From: an uncultured Oscillospiraceae bacterium
GTDB taxonomy: Bacteria; Bacillota; Clostridia; Oscillospirales; Oscillospiraceae
Direction of reading: 5' to 3'
DNA length: 39,381 nucleotides
Assembly: GCA_934553255.1 (NCBI GenBank)
Contig: CAKTEZ010000014.1
Coordinates: 1 to 39,381 of the forward strand
The position numbers and the translations under genes are program-made. The notes under the pieces were generated by a model that did not search any database, was not told where the DNA came from, and saw only the letters and a program-made list of their open reading frames with translations. Positions 1 to 7,186 of this stretch are shown here, in pieces; within the stretch, counting starts at the first letter, position 1; each line of letters starts with the position of its first letter.

Positions 1-1217
1 GACTTTTTGTTCGTGTAGAACGCGAGGTCGTAGTCGGGGAGGGCGTCGAAGAAATCGACCTTCTCGGGAATGTCGGTCAGCTTTTCGCAGCGCGCCTGCA
101 GCAGCGCCGCGATCTCCGAAACGGAGTAGGCTTCGTTCTTCACGCTCTGACGGATGAACGGCGCGGCGGCCTTGGCAAAGTCCTCGGGGGCCATGCGGCG
201 GATATAGTTGGCGTTGAAGTAGGTGAGCTTTTCAAGGTCAAAAATAGCGGGGGACTTGGAGATGCCCGCGATGTCAAATGCCTCGGCCAGCTCCGGCAGG
301 GTGAAAAATTCCTGCTCGGCGCGTTCGCCGCGCGGGGACCAGCCCAGCAGCGCGACGTAGTTGAGAATGGCGGGGGTCAGGAAGCCCTGCGCCTTGAGGT
401 CCTCATAGCTGGGGTCGCCGTGGCGCTTGCTCATCTTGTGCTGCGCGTCGCGCATGACGGGGGAGCAGTGAACGTAGGACGGGACCTCCCAGCCGAACGC
501 CTCATAGAGCAGATTGTACTTCGGCGCGGAGGAGAGGTATTCGCTGCCGCGCACGACGTGCGTGATGCCCATGAGGTGGTCGTCGATGACGTTGGCGAAA
601 TTGTAGGTCGGCAGACCGTCGCGCTTCAAAAGCACCTGATCGTCCAGCGTCTTGTTCTCCACCGTGATGTCGCCGAAGCTTGCGTCACGGAAGGTGGTCG
701 TCCCCTCCTTGGGGATGCGCTGGCGGATGACGAAGGGCTCGCCCGCCGCAACGCGGGCCTTGGCCTCGTCGAGCGGCAGGTCGCGGCAGGGATCGTCTGC
801 GCGGTCAAATTCGCCCGAATCCTCGGCGCTCTCGGCCTTTTCGCAGAAGCAGTAGTACGCGCCGCCGCGCTCCACGAGCAGCTCGGCGTATTTGCCGTAG
901 GTGTCGCGGCGCTCGGACTGGATGTAGGGCGCCACGGGGCCGCCGATGTCGGGGCCTTCGTCGTGGTCCAGCCCGCACTCGGCCATCGTGCGGTAGATCA
1001 TGTCCGTCGCGCCCTCGACCAGACGGCCCTGGTCGGTGTCCTCGATGCGGAGGATAAAGGTGCCGCCCGCGTTGCGCGCGATGAGCCAGGTGTAGAGCGC
1101 GGTACGCAGGTTGCCGACATGCATATAGCCGGTGGGAGAGGGGGCAAAGCGCGTGCGGACCTTGCCGTGCGGGATCTTTGCCTCCATGTCGTTGAAATAC
1201 GCCATATCAAGGGACAT
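1..1217 (-). CDS. gltX: Glutamate--tRNA ligase (GluRS), C-terminus cut by window edge
   Basis: This class I aminoacyl-tRNA synthetase charges tRNA-Glu with glutamate in the cytoplasm. About 405 N-terminal residues are present; the anticodon-binding C-terminus runs off the window. The Rossmann-fold signature APSPTGYMHVGNLRTALY lies near residue 26 and is the HIGH-type motif, here HVGN. The second class I motif, KMSKRHGDPSY, is encoded near 410-440. The ATG at 1217-1215 has an AGGAGG site 5 bases upstream (on minus). A long plus-strand open frame at 420-1232 is its antisense shadow. In most Clostridia this enzyme is non-discriminating and also charges tRNA-Gln, which GatCAB then amidates; that is family knowledge and nothing here decides it. 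It is transcribed divergently from trpS. Confidence 0.97.
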   Translation of the reverse strand, partial: MSLDMAYFNDMEAKIPHGKVRTRFAPSPTGYMHVGNLRTALYTWLIARNAGGTFILRIEDTDQGRLVEGATDMIYRTMAECGLDHDEGPDIGGPVAPYIQSERRDTYGKYAELLVERGGAYYCFCEKAESAEDSGEFDRADDPCRDLPLDEAKARVAAGEPFVIRQRIPKEGTTTFRDASFGDITVENKTLDDQVLLKRDGLPTYNFANVIDDHLMGITHVVRGSEYLSSAPKYNLLYEAFGWEVPSYVHCSPVMRDAQHKMSKRHGDPSYEDLKAQGFLTPAILNYVALLGWSPRGERAEQEFFTLPELAEAFDIAGISKSPAIFDLEKLTYFNANYIRRMAPEDFAKAAAPFIRQSVKNEAYSVSEIAALLQARCEKLTDIPEKVDFFDALPDYDLAFYTNKK

Positions 1218-1254
1218 AGGATGACCTCCTGAGTTGAATTTTTCAGTACTTTTC

Positions 1255-1283
1255 AGTTTACATTTTGTCTTCCCGCTTGTCAA
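1255..1283 (-). promoter_or_regulatory. Sigma-A promoter of gltX
   Basis: On the minus strand a consensus -35 TTGACA (1283-1278) is followed after exactly 17 bases by TAAACT (1260-1255). This lies about 40 bases upstream of the gltX start codon. No T-box or other leader fits in the short space, so gltX looks constitutively transcribed. Confidence 0.75.
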
Positions 1284-1290
1284 GGTTCTC

Positions 1291-1319
1291 TTGTCTTTTT
1301 AGAATAAGTGTGCTATCAT
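1291..1319 (+). promoter_or_regulatory. Sigma-A promoter of trpS
   Basis: TTGTCT (1291-1296), a 17-base spacer, then TATCAT (1314-1319) preceded by the extended -10 dinucleotide TG (1311-1312). Transcription would begin near 1326. That excludes an in-frame ATG at 1308 as the trpS start and leaves a leader of about 55 bases, too short for a T-box. Confidence 0.7.
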
Positions 1320-1382
1320 ATCAAATTGGAAGCTTATGCTGCGCGCATCGCGCGAATCACGATAGAAACGAGGAATACCATC

Positions 1383-2387
1383 ATGGAAGCAAATGCTCCG
1401 GCGAAAAAGAGAATCTTCAGCGGCATTCAGCCCAGCGGCGAGCTGACGCTCGGCTCCTATATGGGGGCCATCAAGAACTGGGTGGCGCTGCAGGACGAAT
1501 ACGACTGCCTGTACTGCATCGTGGATATGCACGCCATCACCGTGCGCCAGACGCCTGCCGACCTGCGCCGACGCTCGGTCAACCAGCTCGCGCAGTACAT
1601 CGCCTGCGGACTGGACCCCGCGAAGAACATCATGTTCATTCAGAGCCATGTTCCCCAGCACGCGGAGCTTTCGTGGGTGCTGGGCTGCTACACGCAGTTC
1701 GGTGAGCTTTCCCGCATGACGCAGTTCAAGGACAAGGCCGCCAAGCACGCCGACAACATCACCGCGGGTCTGTTTACCTATCCCGTGCTGATGGCGGCGG
1801 ACATTCTCGTTTATCAGGCGGATCTCGTACCGGTCGGACAGGATCAGAAGCAGCATGTCGAGCTGTGCCGCGACATTGCCCAGCGCTTCAACGGCGTGTA
1901 CGGCGATACCTTCACGCTGCCCGAGCCGTTCATTCCAAAGATGGGCGCACGCGTGATGAGCCTCGGCGACCCGACGAGCAAGATGTCCAAGTCCGATCCC
2001 GACGGCTGCGTCTACATGATGGACAAGCCCGAGGATATTATGCGTAAATTCAAGCGCGCGGTGACGGACTGCGAAGCCGCGGTGAAGTTCGATAAGGAAA
2101 ACAAGGCGGGCATCTCCAACCTCCTGAGCATCTACTGCGCCGCCACCGGAAAGACCGTCGCCGAGGCTGAGGCGGAGTTCGCCGGACAGGGCTACGGCGT
2201 ATTTAAGCCCGCCGTCGCCGAGGCAGTCATTGAATTGCTGCGCCCCATCCGCGAGGAGGCCGAACGCCTGACGGCGGACAAGGCGTATCTGGAGGGCGTT
2301 TACAAGGACGGCGCGCAGAGAGCGTCCTGCCTTGCCGAAAAGACGCTGCGTAAGGTCTACAAAAAGGTCGGCTTCGTCGCGCGGTAA
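1383..2387 (+). CDS. trpS: Tryptophan--tRNA ligase
   Basis: This class I synthetase charges tRNA-Trp. The 334-residue length is normal for bacterial TrpRS. The N-terminal RIFSGIQPSGELTLGSYMGA segment contains the HIGH-equivalent (TLGSY). The second class I motif appears as DPTSKMSKSDPDG, with KMSKS. The ATG at 1383 is chosen because residues just after it match the family N-terminus and because the predicted promoter lies downstream of the alternative upstream ATG (1308). The ribosome site is weak (CGAGGAAT). It is followed 8 bases later by a glycosyltransferase gene, so the two are probably co-transcribed. The reading frame is intact. Confidence 0.96.
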   Translation: MEANAPAKKRIFSGIQPSGELTLGSYMGAIKNWVALQDEYDCLYCIVDMHAITVRQTPADLRRRSVNQLAQYIACGLDPAKNIMFIQSHVPQHAELSWVLGCYTQFGELSRMTQFKDKAAKHADNITAGLFTYPVLMAADILVYQADLVPVGQDQKQHVELCRDIAQRFNGVYGDTFTLPEPFIPKMGARVMSLGDPTSKMSKSDPDGCVYMMDKPEDIMRKFKRAVTDCEAAVKFDKENKAGISNLLSIYCAATGKTVAEAEAEFAGQGYGVFKPAVAEAVIELLRPIREEAERLTADKAYLEGVYKDGAQRASCLAEKTLRKVYKKVGFVAR

Positions 2388-2395
2388 GAGAAACG

Positions 2396-3562
2396 ATGAA
2401 CATTCAGAAAGAGCTTTTGCTGTGGGTGTGCGCGGCGCTCGTCTGCGCGATGGTGGTGAGCTTCATCATGTGTCCGCTCGTGAAGTCGTTCGCCTATAAG
2501 ATCGGCGCGATCGATGTGCCGAAGGACAGCCGCCGCGTGCATAAAAAGCCGGTGCCGCGGCTCGGCGGCCTTGCCATTTTTCTCGGCTTCATGGTCAGCA
2601 TTCTCATCTTTGTGCGGATCGACCGCCAGATGCAGGGCATCCTGCTCGGCGCGGTCATTATCGTGGTGTTGGGCGTGGTGGATGACATGACACCGCTGCG
2701 CGCGAAGTTTAAATTCCTGGTGCAGATCTGTGCGGCGCTGGTCGCCGTGTACCACGGTGTTGTGATCGGCGTGCTGTCGAACCCCAACGTCTTTTCCAAG
2801 GCGCCCTACTGGTCGCTCGGCTGGCTGAGCATTCCCGTGACGGTGCTGTGGATCGTCGGCGTGACGAACGCCGTCAATCTCATCGACGGCTTGGACGGCC
2901 TTGCCAGCGGCGTTTCCACCATCAGCGCGCTGACGATGCTGGTCATCGCGCTGCTTGTCTCCGAGCAGCAGATCGCGATTGTCATGGCGGCGCTCGCGGG
3001 CGCGTGTCTCGGCTTCATGCCCTACAACCGCAACCCCGCGAAGATGTTCATGGGCGACACCGGCTCCACCTTTTTGGGCTATATCCTTGCGACCTGCTCC
3101 ATTCAGGGGCTTTTCAAGTACTATGCCATCGTTTCGTTCGCCGTGCCGTTTTTGATCCTCGGTCTGCCGATCTTCGATACGGCGTTCGCTATCGTGCGCC
3201 GCGTGGCGCGCGGGCAAAGCCCAATGATGCCGGACCGTGGGCATATCCACCACCGTATGATGGATATGGGCCTCAACCAGAAGCAGACGGTCGCGGCGCT
3301 GTATGTGGTGAGCAGCCTGTTGGGCTTGTCCGCCGTGGTGCTGACCACGAGCGGCGAATTGAAGGCCATGCTTTTGCTCATCGCGTTGGCGGCTGTGGCG
3401 TACGTCGCCTCGCGCGTTGTTTTCCCGCGCGAGATCGCCGAGACCGCCCGTGAAAAGGCGGCGGAGGAGCAGCGCTCCGCGCCGCAGAAGGAAGCGTTTG
3501 ACTTCGACGCATCGCACAATACGGCACAGCCGGACGGGGAGGATGCAAGTGGAAAAAATTAA
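2396..3562 (+). CDS. Undecaprenyl-phosphate N-acetylglucosaminyl 1-phosphate transferase (MraY/WecA/TagO family)
   Basis: This integral membrane enzyme transfers a sugar 1-phosphate (GlcNAc-1-P in characterised WecA/TagO members) from a UDP-sugar to undecaprenyl phosphate. That starts a lipid-linked polymer such as teichoic acid or a surface polysaccharide. Visible family motifs in order: RRVHKKPVPRLGG near residue 46, the metal-site VVDDMTPLRAKFKF near 94, NLIDGLDGLASG near 161, MGDTGSTFLG near 219, and the WecA-type histidine motif RGHIHHRMMDMG near 281. About ten or eleven hydrophobic segments are visible. The last 50 residues form a charged cytosolic tail. The downstream UDP-GlcNAc 2-epimerase overlaps its 3' end. 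Together they could make the GlcNAc-ManNAc linkage unit used for wall teichoic acid; that pairing is an inference from context. Confidence 0.92.
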   Translation: MNIQKELLLWVCAALVCAMVVSFIMCPLVKSFAYKIGAIDVPKDSRRVHKKPVPRLGGLAIFLGFMVSILIFVRIDRQMQGILLGAVIIVVLGVVDDMTPLRAKFKFLVQICAALVAVYHGVVIGVLSNPNVFSKAPYWSLGWLSIPVTVLWIVGVTNAVNLIDGLDGLASGVSTISALTMLVIALLVSEQQIAIVMAALAGACLGFMPYNRNPAKMFMGDTGSTFLGYILATCSIQGLFKYYAIVSFAVPFLILGLPIFDTAFAIVRRVARGQSPMMPDRGHIHHRMMDMGLNQKQTVAALYVVSSLLGLSAVVLTTSGELKAMLLLIALAAVAYVASRVVFPREIAETAREKAAEEQRSAPQKEAFDFDASHNTAQPDGEDASGKN

Positions 3563-4697
3563 AGTGATGAGCGTTTTCGGCACGCGGCCGGAGGCGATCA
3601 AGATGGCGCCGCTCGTCCGGGAGCTGGCCGCGCGCGAGGGGATCGAGAGCCTTTGCTGCGTGACCGCGCAGCACCGCGAGATGCTTGACAGCGTGATGCA
3701 GGTCTTCGACCTCAAGGCGGACGCCGATCTGGACATTATGACCCCTCGCCAGACGCTTTCGACCATTACGAGCAAGTGCCTGACCGGCATGGACGGCGTG
3801 ATCGAGCGCTTTGCGCCGGACATGATACTGGTCCATGGCGATACCTCCACGACCTTTGCCGGCGCGCTGTCCGCGTTTTACCATAAGGTAAGGGTCGGAC
3901 ACATCGAGGCGGGACTGCGGACCTACGACAAGTATTCCCCGTATCCGGAGGAAATGAACCGCCAGCTGGTGACGCGGCTCGCCGACCTCTATTTCTGCCC
4001 CACGGAGAATAATCGTGCAAACCTTGCGCGCGAGGGCATGACCGAGGGCGTGTTCGTTACCGGAAATACGGTCATCGACGCCCTGAAAACGACGGTACGC
4101 AAGGATTACCGCTTTACAACAAATCTGCTCAACGAGCTGGATTATGCAAACAGAAAGATCGTGTTGGTGACCTGCCACCGCCGCGAAAATTACGGTGAGC
4201 CGATGAAAAACATCATGCTTGCCCTGCATCAGCTTGCGTTGGAGAACGAGGATTGCGAGTTGATCTATCCCGTGCATCTTTCACCGGTCGTACGCGAGGC
4301 GGCGCAGGCGTATCTTGCGGGGACGCCGCGCGTGCATCTCATCGACCCCGTGGCCGCGGATGAGATGCACAACCTCATGGCGCGCTGCTACATGGTCATG
4401 ACCGATTCCGGCGGGCTGCAGGAGGAGGCGCCCGCGCTCGGCAAGCCGGTTTTGGTCCTGCGGCGCGAGACGGAACGCCCCGAAGCCGTCGCCGCCGGTA
4501 CGGTGCGCCTTGCGGGCGTGGAGTACGACCATATTCTTGCTTTGGGGAACATGCTGCTGCGCGACGGCGCGGCCTACGCAGCGATGGCGCACGCGGTCAA
4601 CCCCTACGGCGACGGCAGGGCGTGCGAGCGCATCGCCGACGCGATCGAGTGGTTCTTCGGTTTGCGTACCGCGCGTCCGGAGGAGTACGGCGCCTAA
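3549..4697 (+). CDS. wecB: UDP-N-acetylglucosamine 2-epimerase (non-hydrolysing)
   Basis: This cytoplasmic enzyme interconverts UDP-GlcNAc and UDP-ManNAc. The protein begins VMSVFGTRPEAIKMAPLV, the typical N-terminus. It carries HGDTSTTFAGALSAFYH, VGHIEAGLRT, and the C-terminal UDP-binding SGGLQEEAPALGKPVLVLR followed by RPEA. The length of 382 residues is normal. I choose the GTG at 3549 because GGGGAGG sits 6 bases upstream of it. The in-frame ATG at 3543 touches that same ribosome site, so it is poorly spaced. Either start overlaps the previous gene by 14-20 bases, implying coupled translation. UDP-ManNAc is the usual second sugar of teichoic acid linkage units, which fits the neighbouring lipid-carrier transferase. 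Confidence 0.95.
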   Translation: MEKIKVMSVFGTRPEAIKMAPLVRELAAREGIESLCCVTAQHREMLDSVMQVFDLKADADLDIMTPRQTLSTITSKCLTGMDGVIERFAPDMILVHGDTSTTFAGALSAFYHKVRVGHIEAGLRTYDKYSPYPEEMNRQLVTRLADLYFCPTENNRANLAREGMTEGVFVTGNTVIDALKTTVRKDYRFTTNLLNELDYANRKIVLVTCHRRENYGEPMKNIMLALHQLALENEDCELIYPVHLSPVVREAAQAYLAGTPRVHLIDPVAADEMHNLMARCYMVMTDSGGLQEEAPALGKPVLVLRRETERPEAVAAGTVRLAGVEYDHILALGNMLLRDGAAYAAMAHAVNPYGDGRACERIADAIEWFFGLRTARPEEYGA

Positions 4698-4724
4698 AAG
4701 GAAAAAACGAAGGGGGGACGAGCC

Positions 4725-5492
4725 GTGAAGGATCAAAAGCTGACGCCGGTGGGCGTTCTCTGCATTTTCATCATACTGCTCGTCGTCGCCTTTATGGTGC
4801 GCGGCAGCCTGCGCCAACCGGAGAAGATCGTGCTGCCGCCCGGGCCGAGCGCGAGCGGGCCGAGCGACACGGTCATCGACCATGAGACGGTGGACCGTGT
4901 GGAGGTCCGTCCCGATACGGTGCAGGATGTCATCGCGGTGCTGGAGCGTCCGGCGGTCTACGCCCGCACAATCACGGTCGAACGCTACTGGAGCGGCGGC
5001 AGCGGCGTGAGCGTCATAGTCGCCGCGGCGGCGGACGGTTGGCTGCGGCTCGACATTACCGGAGCGGACGGACTGATACGCCATGTGATCACAGGGGACG
5101 GCATGTCCTATATCTGGTACGACGGCAGCCGGAGGGTCTATTCCGGCGCGGCGGCCGTGGATCAGGACGCCGAGCAGGGCATTCTGACCTATGAGGATCT
5201 GCTTGCCCTGCCCGCCGACCGCATCACGGCGGCGGACTACCGCGTGCTGGAGGGTGTGAACTGCATCTATGCGGAAACTACGCCGGACGAGGCGGGCTAT
5301 TTGGAGCGTTACTGGGTCAGCGTGGATTCCGGCCTGCTCGCCGCCGCCGAGCGCGAGCGCGGCGGCGAGGTGGTCTATCGCATGGCGGCGCTGACGGTCC
5401 GCTATGACGGCGTGGACGCGGAGGATTTTACCCTGCCGAACGGAACGGTCCTCTATGAGCCGTCCGCCGCGTCGTCGAAAGAGGCGGAATGA
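4725..5492 (+). CDS. Membrane-anchored extracellular protein, LolA-like
   Basis: This 255-residue protein has one hydrophobic segment at about residues 8-24 and no lipobox cysteine, so it is probably anchored by an uncleaved signal with its bulk outside. The rest alternates short hydrophobic and polar strands, with motifs such as YIWYDGSRRVYSG and YWVSVDSGLLAAAE. That pattern resembles the LolA/outer-membrane lipoprotein carrier-like half-barrel often found as a single-anchor exported protein in Firmicutes; I infer this from sequence flavour alone. A conserved catalytic motif is not apparent. The GTG start has AGGGGGG 7 bases upstream and lies 27 bases after the epimerase, so the gene is probably the last of the trpS-led operon. 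It could serve envelope polymer assembly or sense cell-surface lipid, but function is unknown. Confidence 0.7.
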   Translation: MKDQKLTPVGVLCIFIILLVVAFMVRGSLRQPEKIVLPPGPSASGPSDTVIDHETVDRVEVRPDTVQDVIAVLERPAVYARTITVERYWSGGSGVSVIVAAAADGWLRLDITGADGLIRHVITGDGMSYIWYDGSRRVYSGAAAVDQDAEQGILTYEDLLALPADRITAADYRVLEGVNCIYAETTPDEAGYLERYWVSVDSGLLAAAERERGGEVVYRMAALTVRYDGVDAEDFTLPNGTVLYEPSAASSKEAE

Positions 5493-5508
5493 CAGGAGAT
5501 ACCGAAAA

Positions 5509-5537
5509 ACGACTGACGGCTTTGTCAGTCGTTTTTT
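5509..5537. terminator. Bidirectional intrinsic terminator
   Basis: A 9-base-pair stem (5509-5517 with 5524-5532), a 6-base loop and T5-T6 on the plus side. A-rich sequence at 5505-5509 supplies the U-tract for minus-strand transcripts. It separates the convergent trpS-led operon from the three small minus-strand genes. Confidence 0.85.
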
Positions 5538-5890
5538 CATAGAATGAGCAGAAGACCGAGCGCGATGAGCAGCTCATCGTCCGCCTTTTCCTCAAAGAGA
5601 AAGAAGAGCAGGAGCAGCAGCATCAGGTCCGCGCCGTCGAGGTCCTGCAGGTGAAGCTTTTCCAATAGCTTGTCAAGAAACGCAAACCCCTCACGGAACG
5701 CGCCGCCCTCCGCCTCCGGCCCGCCGGACGGCGAGGGAGGGGGCGGCGCTTCATGAGGCGGCGGGGGCGGAGGATCGTGCCGCGGCGCACCTTGTCCGCG
5801 CTGCTCCTGCCGCGGCGGCGCGCGGCGGGTCTCCTCCTGCGGGACGCAGGTATACACGCCTTGATCGTTGCGTAGGTAACGATTGTACAC
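5537..5890 (-). CDS. Small proline-rich protein with acidic/leucine-rich C-terminus, unknown function
   Basis: This 117-residue protein has three visible parts. An N-terminal tyrosine/arginine-rich MYNRYLRNDQGVYTC is followed by a proline-rich, disordered stretch (about residues 25-65) with runs of PPPPPP. The C-terminal block alternates hydrophobic stretches with acidic residues (ADLMLLLLLFFLFEEKADD and LLIALGLLLIL). I recall similar conserved clostridial hypothetical proteins with this architecture, but know no function. The GTG start at 5890 follows GGGAGGAG at proper spacing. That ribosome site overlaps the stop codon of the preceding gene, so translation is coupled. It is the last of three genes. 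The C-terminus could insert in a membrane as a hairpin or drive self-assembly; both are guesses. Confidence 0.7.
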   Translation of the reverse strand: MYNRYLRNDQGVYTCVPQEETRRAPPRQEQRGQGAPRHDPPPPPPHEAPPPPSPSGGPEAEGGAFREGFAFLDKLLEKLHLQDLDGADLMLLLLLFFLFEEKADDELLIALGLLLIL

Positions 5891-5893
5891 GGC

Positions 5894-6298
5894 TTACTCC
5901 TCCCGCGTCGTCAAAAATACCTTAGCTAAATGGATGAGCTTGGCGAGCTGTGCGGCCCGCGCGACCTTGTCGCGCCGCTTGTCGCGCAGAAAGGGCTGCA
6001 GCGCGCAGAGCAGAGCCGAGGTCTCGCTGCTTTCGGGGCGGTTCATCTGGCTCACCACGGGAAGCAGCCGTGATAGCAGCGCGGGGTCCAGCCCGCCCGT
6101 GAGCTGAGAGAGCATGGCGTTCAGGTCGCCCGCGTTCGGCGTACCGTCCGCCGCCCCGCCTTGCGGCGGAGGAGGCGACGGAGGAGGACCGCTGCCTGCC
6201 GTGCTGCCGCCGGAAAGGTTCTGCGCCAGCTGCATGACCTGCGCCATGGCGTTTGGGTCGGACAGCAGACTATTGAGTTTGTCTTCCAGTTCGCTCAC
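5894..6298 (-). CDS. Small helical protein with STI1-like motif, unknown function
   Basis: This protein of about 134 residues begins SELEDKLNSLLSDPNAMAQV, a helix-rich segment with the LxxLLxDPxxMAxVM pattern reminiscent of STI1/DP-type helical motifs. A Gly/Pro-rich linker (PPPSPPPPQGG) follows, then a second helical region around LNAMLSQLTGGLDPALL, and a basic helix at the end (FLRDKRRDKVARAAQLAKL). I prefer the GTG at 6298, preceded by GGGGGCGG at workable spacing. The ATG at 6313 is an alternative but its AGG directly touches the start codon. It sits between two other small genes, 20 bases from the upstream gene and 3 bases from the downstream one. Function is unknown. The resemblance to STI1 is an inference from motif spacing. 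Confidence 0.72.
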   Translation of the reverse strand: MSELEDKLNSLLSDPNAMAQVMQLAQNLSGGSTAGSGPPPSPPPPQGGAADGTPNAGDLNAMLSQLTGGLDPALLSRLLPVVSQMNRPESSETSALLCALQPFLRDKRRDKVARAAQLAKLIHLAKVFLTTREE

Positions 6299-6318
6299 GC
6301 TGTCCGCCCCCATCCTGA

Positions 6319-6576
6319 TTATTTCTTCGCGCTCTCGCGGATGCGGTTCATGACCGCCAGACCCTCAGGGCTTTGCATCAGGTTCGAGAGCATTGCCGCA
6401 AGGTCCTTGGTGTCGCCCATCGCCGCGCTCTGCGCCGCGCGGTCAAGCGCTGCGCCGCCGTCGCCCTGCGTGAGCATCTGCAGCAGCTTCTGCCCGTCGC
6501 CGGATCGCAGAAGCGCCTGCGCCGCCGCGGGGTTTTTACGGAATTTATCGATCAACTGGGAAGTGTTCTGGTCCAT
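6319..6576 (-). CDS. Small helical protein, first gene of a three-gene cluster, unknown function
   Basis: This 85-residue, alpha-helical soluble protein has no transmembrane segment. It contains two stretches that echo the neighbouring gene product: FRKNPAAAQALLRSGDGQKL and LSNLMQSPEGLAVM, each a helix-Pro-helix pattern (LxxLMxSPxxLAVM). It ends in the basic RIRESAKK. The ATG at 6576 has GGAGGGA 7 bases upstream. The similarity within and between these two small proteins suggests a duplicated helical unit that may bind peptides or hydrophobic helices, as STI1 domains do; this is inference only. It leads a minus-strand operon that ends at the shared terminator near 5.5 kb. Confidence 0.75.
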   Translation of the reverse strand: MDQNTSQLIDKFRKNPAAAQALLRSGDGQKLLQMLTQGDGGAALDRAAQSAAMGDTKDLAAMLSNLMQSPEGLAVMNRIRESAKK

Positions 6577-6607
6577 GTCCGTCCCTCCGTTCCGATTCGT
6601 TCAAAGC

Positions 6608-6613
6608 AGTATA
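6608..6613 (-). promoter_or_regulatory. Possible -10 element for the small-protein operon
   Basis: TATACT reads on the minus strand at 6613-6608, about 32 bases upstream of the first start codon. The -35 position (GCACGT) is a poor sigma-A match. The wider CATATACT could also be read as a sporulation-sigma -10. I cannot decide which. Confidence 0.3.
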
Positions 6614-6643
6614 TGAGCGGGAACGAAAAAACGTGCCTGCGAC

Positions 6644-6672
6644 TTGCAGCGTGAGCCGAAATGTGGTATCAT
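6644..6672 (+). promoter_or_regulatory. Promoter of the small membrane protein gene
   Basis: TTGCAG (6644-6649), 17 bases, then TATCAT (6667-6672) with an extended -10 TGG directly before it. It diverges from the small-protein operon. Confidence 0.65.
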
Positions 6673-6704
6673 AAAACATCTCTGACAGATAGGAGGAAGG
6701 CGCA

Positions 6705-7145
6705 ATGCAGGGAACGCAGAGTTATGTCTACTGGAAAAGACCGTGGGCAAAGTGGTGCCTCTTGGTTGCGGGGCTTTTGCAGCTTTTGGCGCTATGGATG
6801 AGTCTGAGCGACTATTGGGAGGTTTCGTCTGTTTGGGATCATATTATGAGCGAAGATGCATGGAAAAGCTATGCCTCGCAGACAATCATAAGTTGTTCGA
6901 TCAAAGCGTTTACGGCGGCGCTCTTTTTTGGTATTTTGATCGTCGGCGGAGCGGCGCGCAGTGAAAAGGCGGCGCGGCGGGGCGAGGGGATCTTGCTGCT
7001 GACGCTTGCGCTGCTCTGGGGCGCGGCAGGGGCTTGCTTTCCGTTGCTTCGATCCGGCGGTCTGGGACGCTTCTGGTGGCTGCTGCTTTTGCTCATGGCA
7101 CTTGGCGGTGGGGTATTTAGTTTATGTAAGAGCAGAAAATTGTAA
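6705..7145 (+). CDS. Small integral membrane protein, unknown
   Basis: This 146-residue, strongly hydrophobic protein has about four membrane segments: near residues 16-33, 64-82, 95-112 and 120-138. A tryptophan-rich start (YVYWKRPWAKW) precedes the first. Short charged loops such as RSEKAARRGE lie between segments two and three, and it ends in a basic SLCKSRKL tail, suggesting a cytoplasmic C-terminus. The ATG has AGGAGG 9 bases upstream and its own promoter, and a strong terminator follows, so it is a single-gene unit. No family is recognisable to me and the neighbours give no clue. Confidence 0.75.
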   Translation: MQGTQSYVYWKRPWAKWCLLVAGLLQLLALWMSLSDYWEVSSVWDHIMSEDAWKSYASQTIISCSIKAFTAALFFGILIVGGAARSEKAARRGEGILLLTLALLWGAAGACFPLLRSGGLGRFWWLLLLLMALGGGVFSLCKSRKL

Positions 7146-7185
7146 AAAAGCAGCGCCATACGTTATTCCGTATGGCGCTGCTTTT
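7146..7185. terminator. Bidirectional intrinsic terminator
   Basis: A 17-base-pair perfect stem (7146-7162 with 7169-7185) with a 6-base loop. It is flanked by an A-run on the left and T-rich sequence on the right, so it works for both converging genes. Confidence 0.92.
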
Positions 7186-7186
7186 C

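Noticed and set aside
420..1232. 270-codon plus-strand open frame opposite gltX
   Set aside because: Antisense to the recognised GluRS motifs HVGN and KMSKRH; no family match.
1308..1382. N-terminal extension of trpS from an ATG at 1308
   Set aside because: The predicted promoter -10 lies at 1314-1319, downstream of this ATG, and the extension has no similarity to TrpRS N-termini.
2357..3850. 497-codon minus-strand frame across the wecA-type gene
   Set aside because: It spans the antisense of two recognised plus-strand genes and has histidine/arginine-rich shadow composition.
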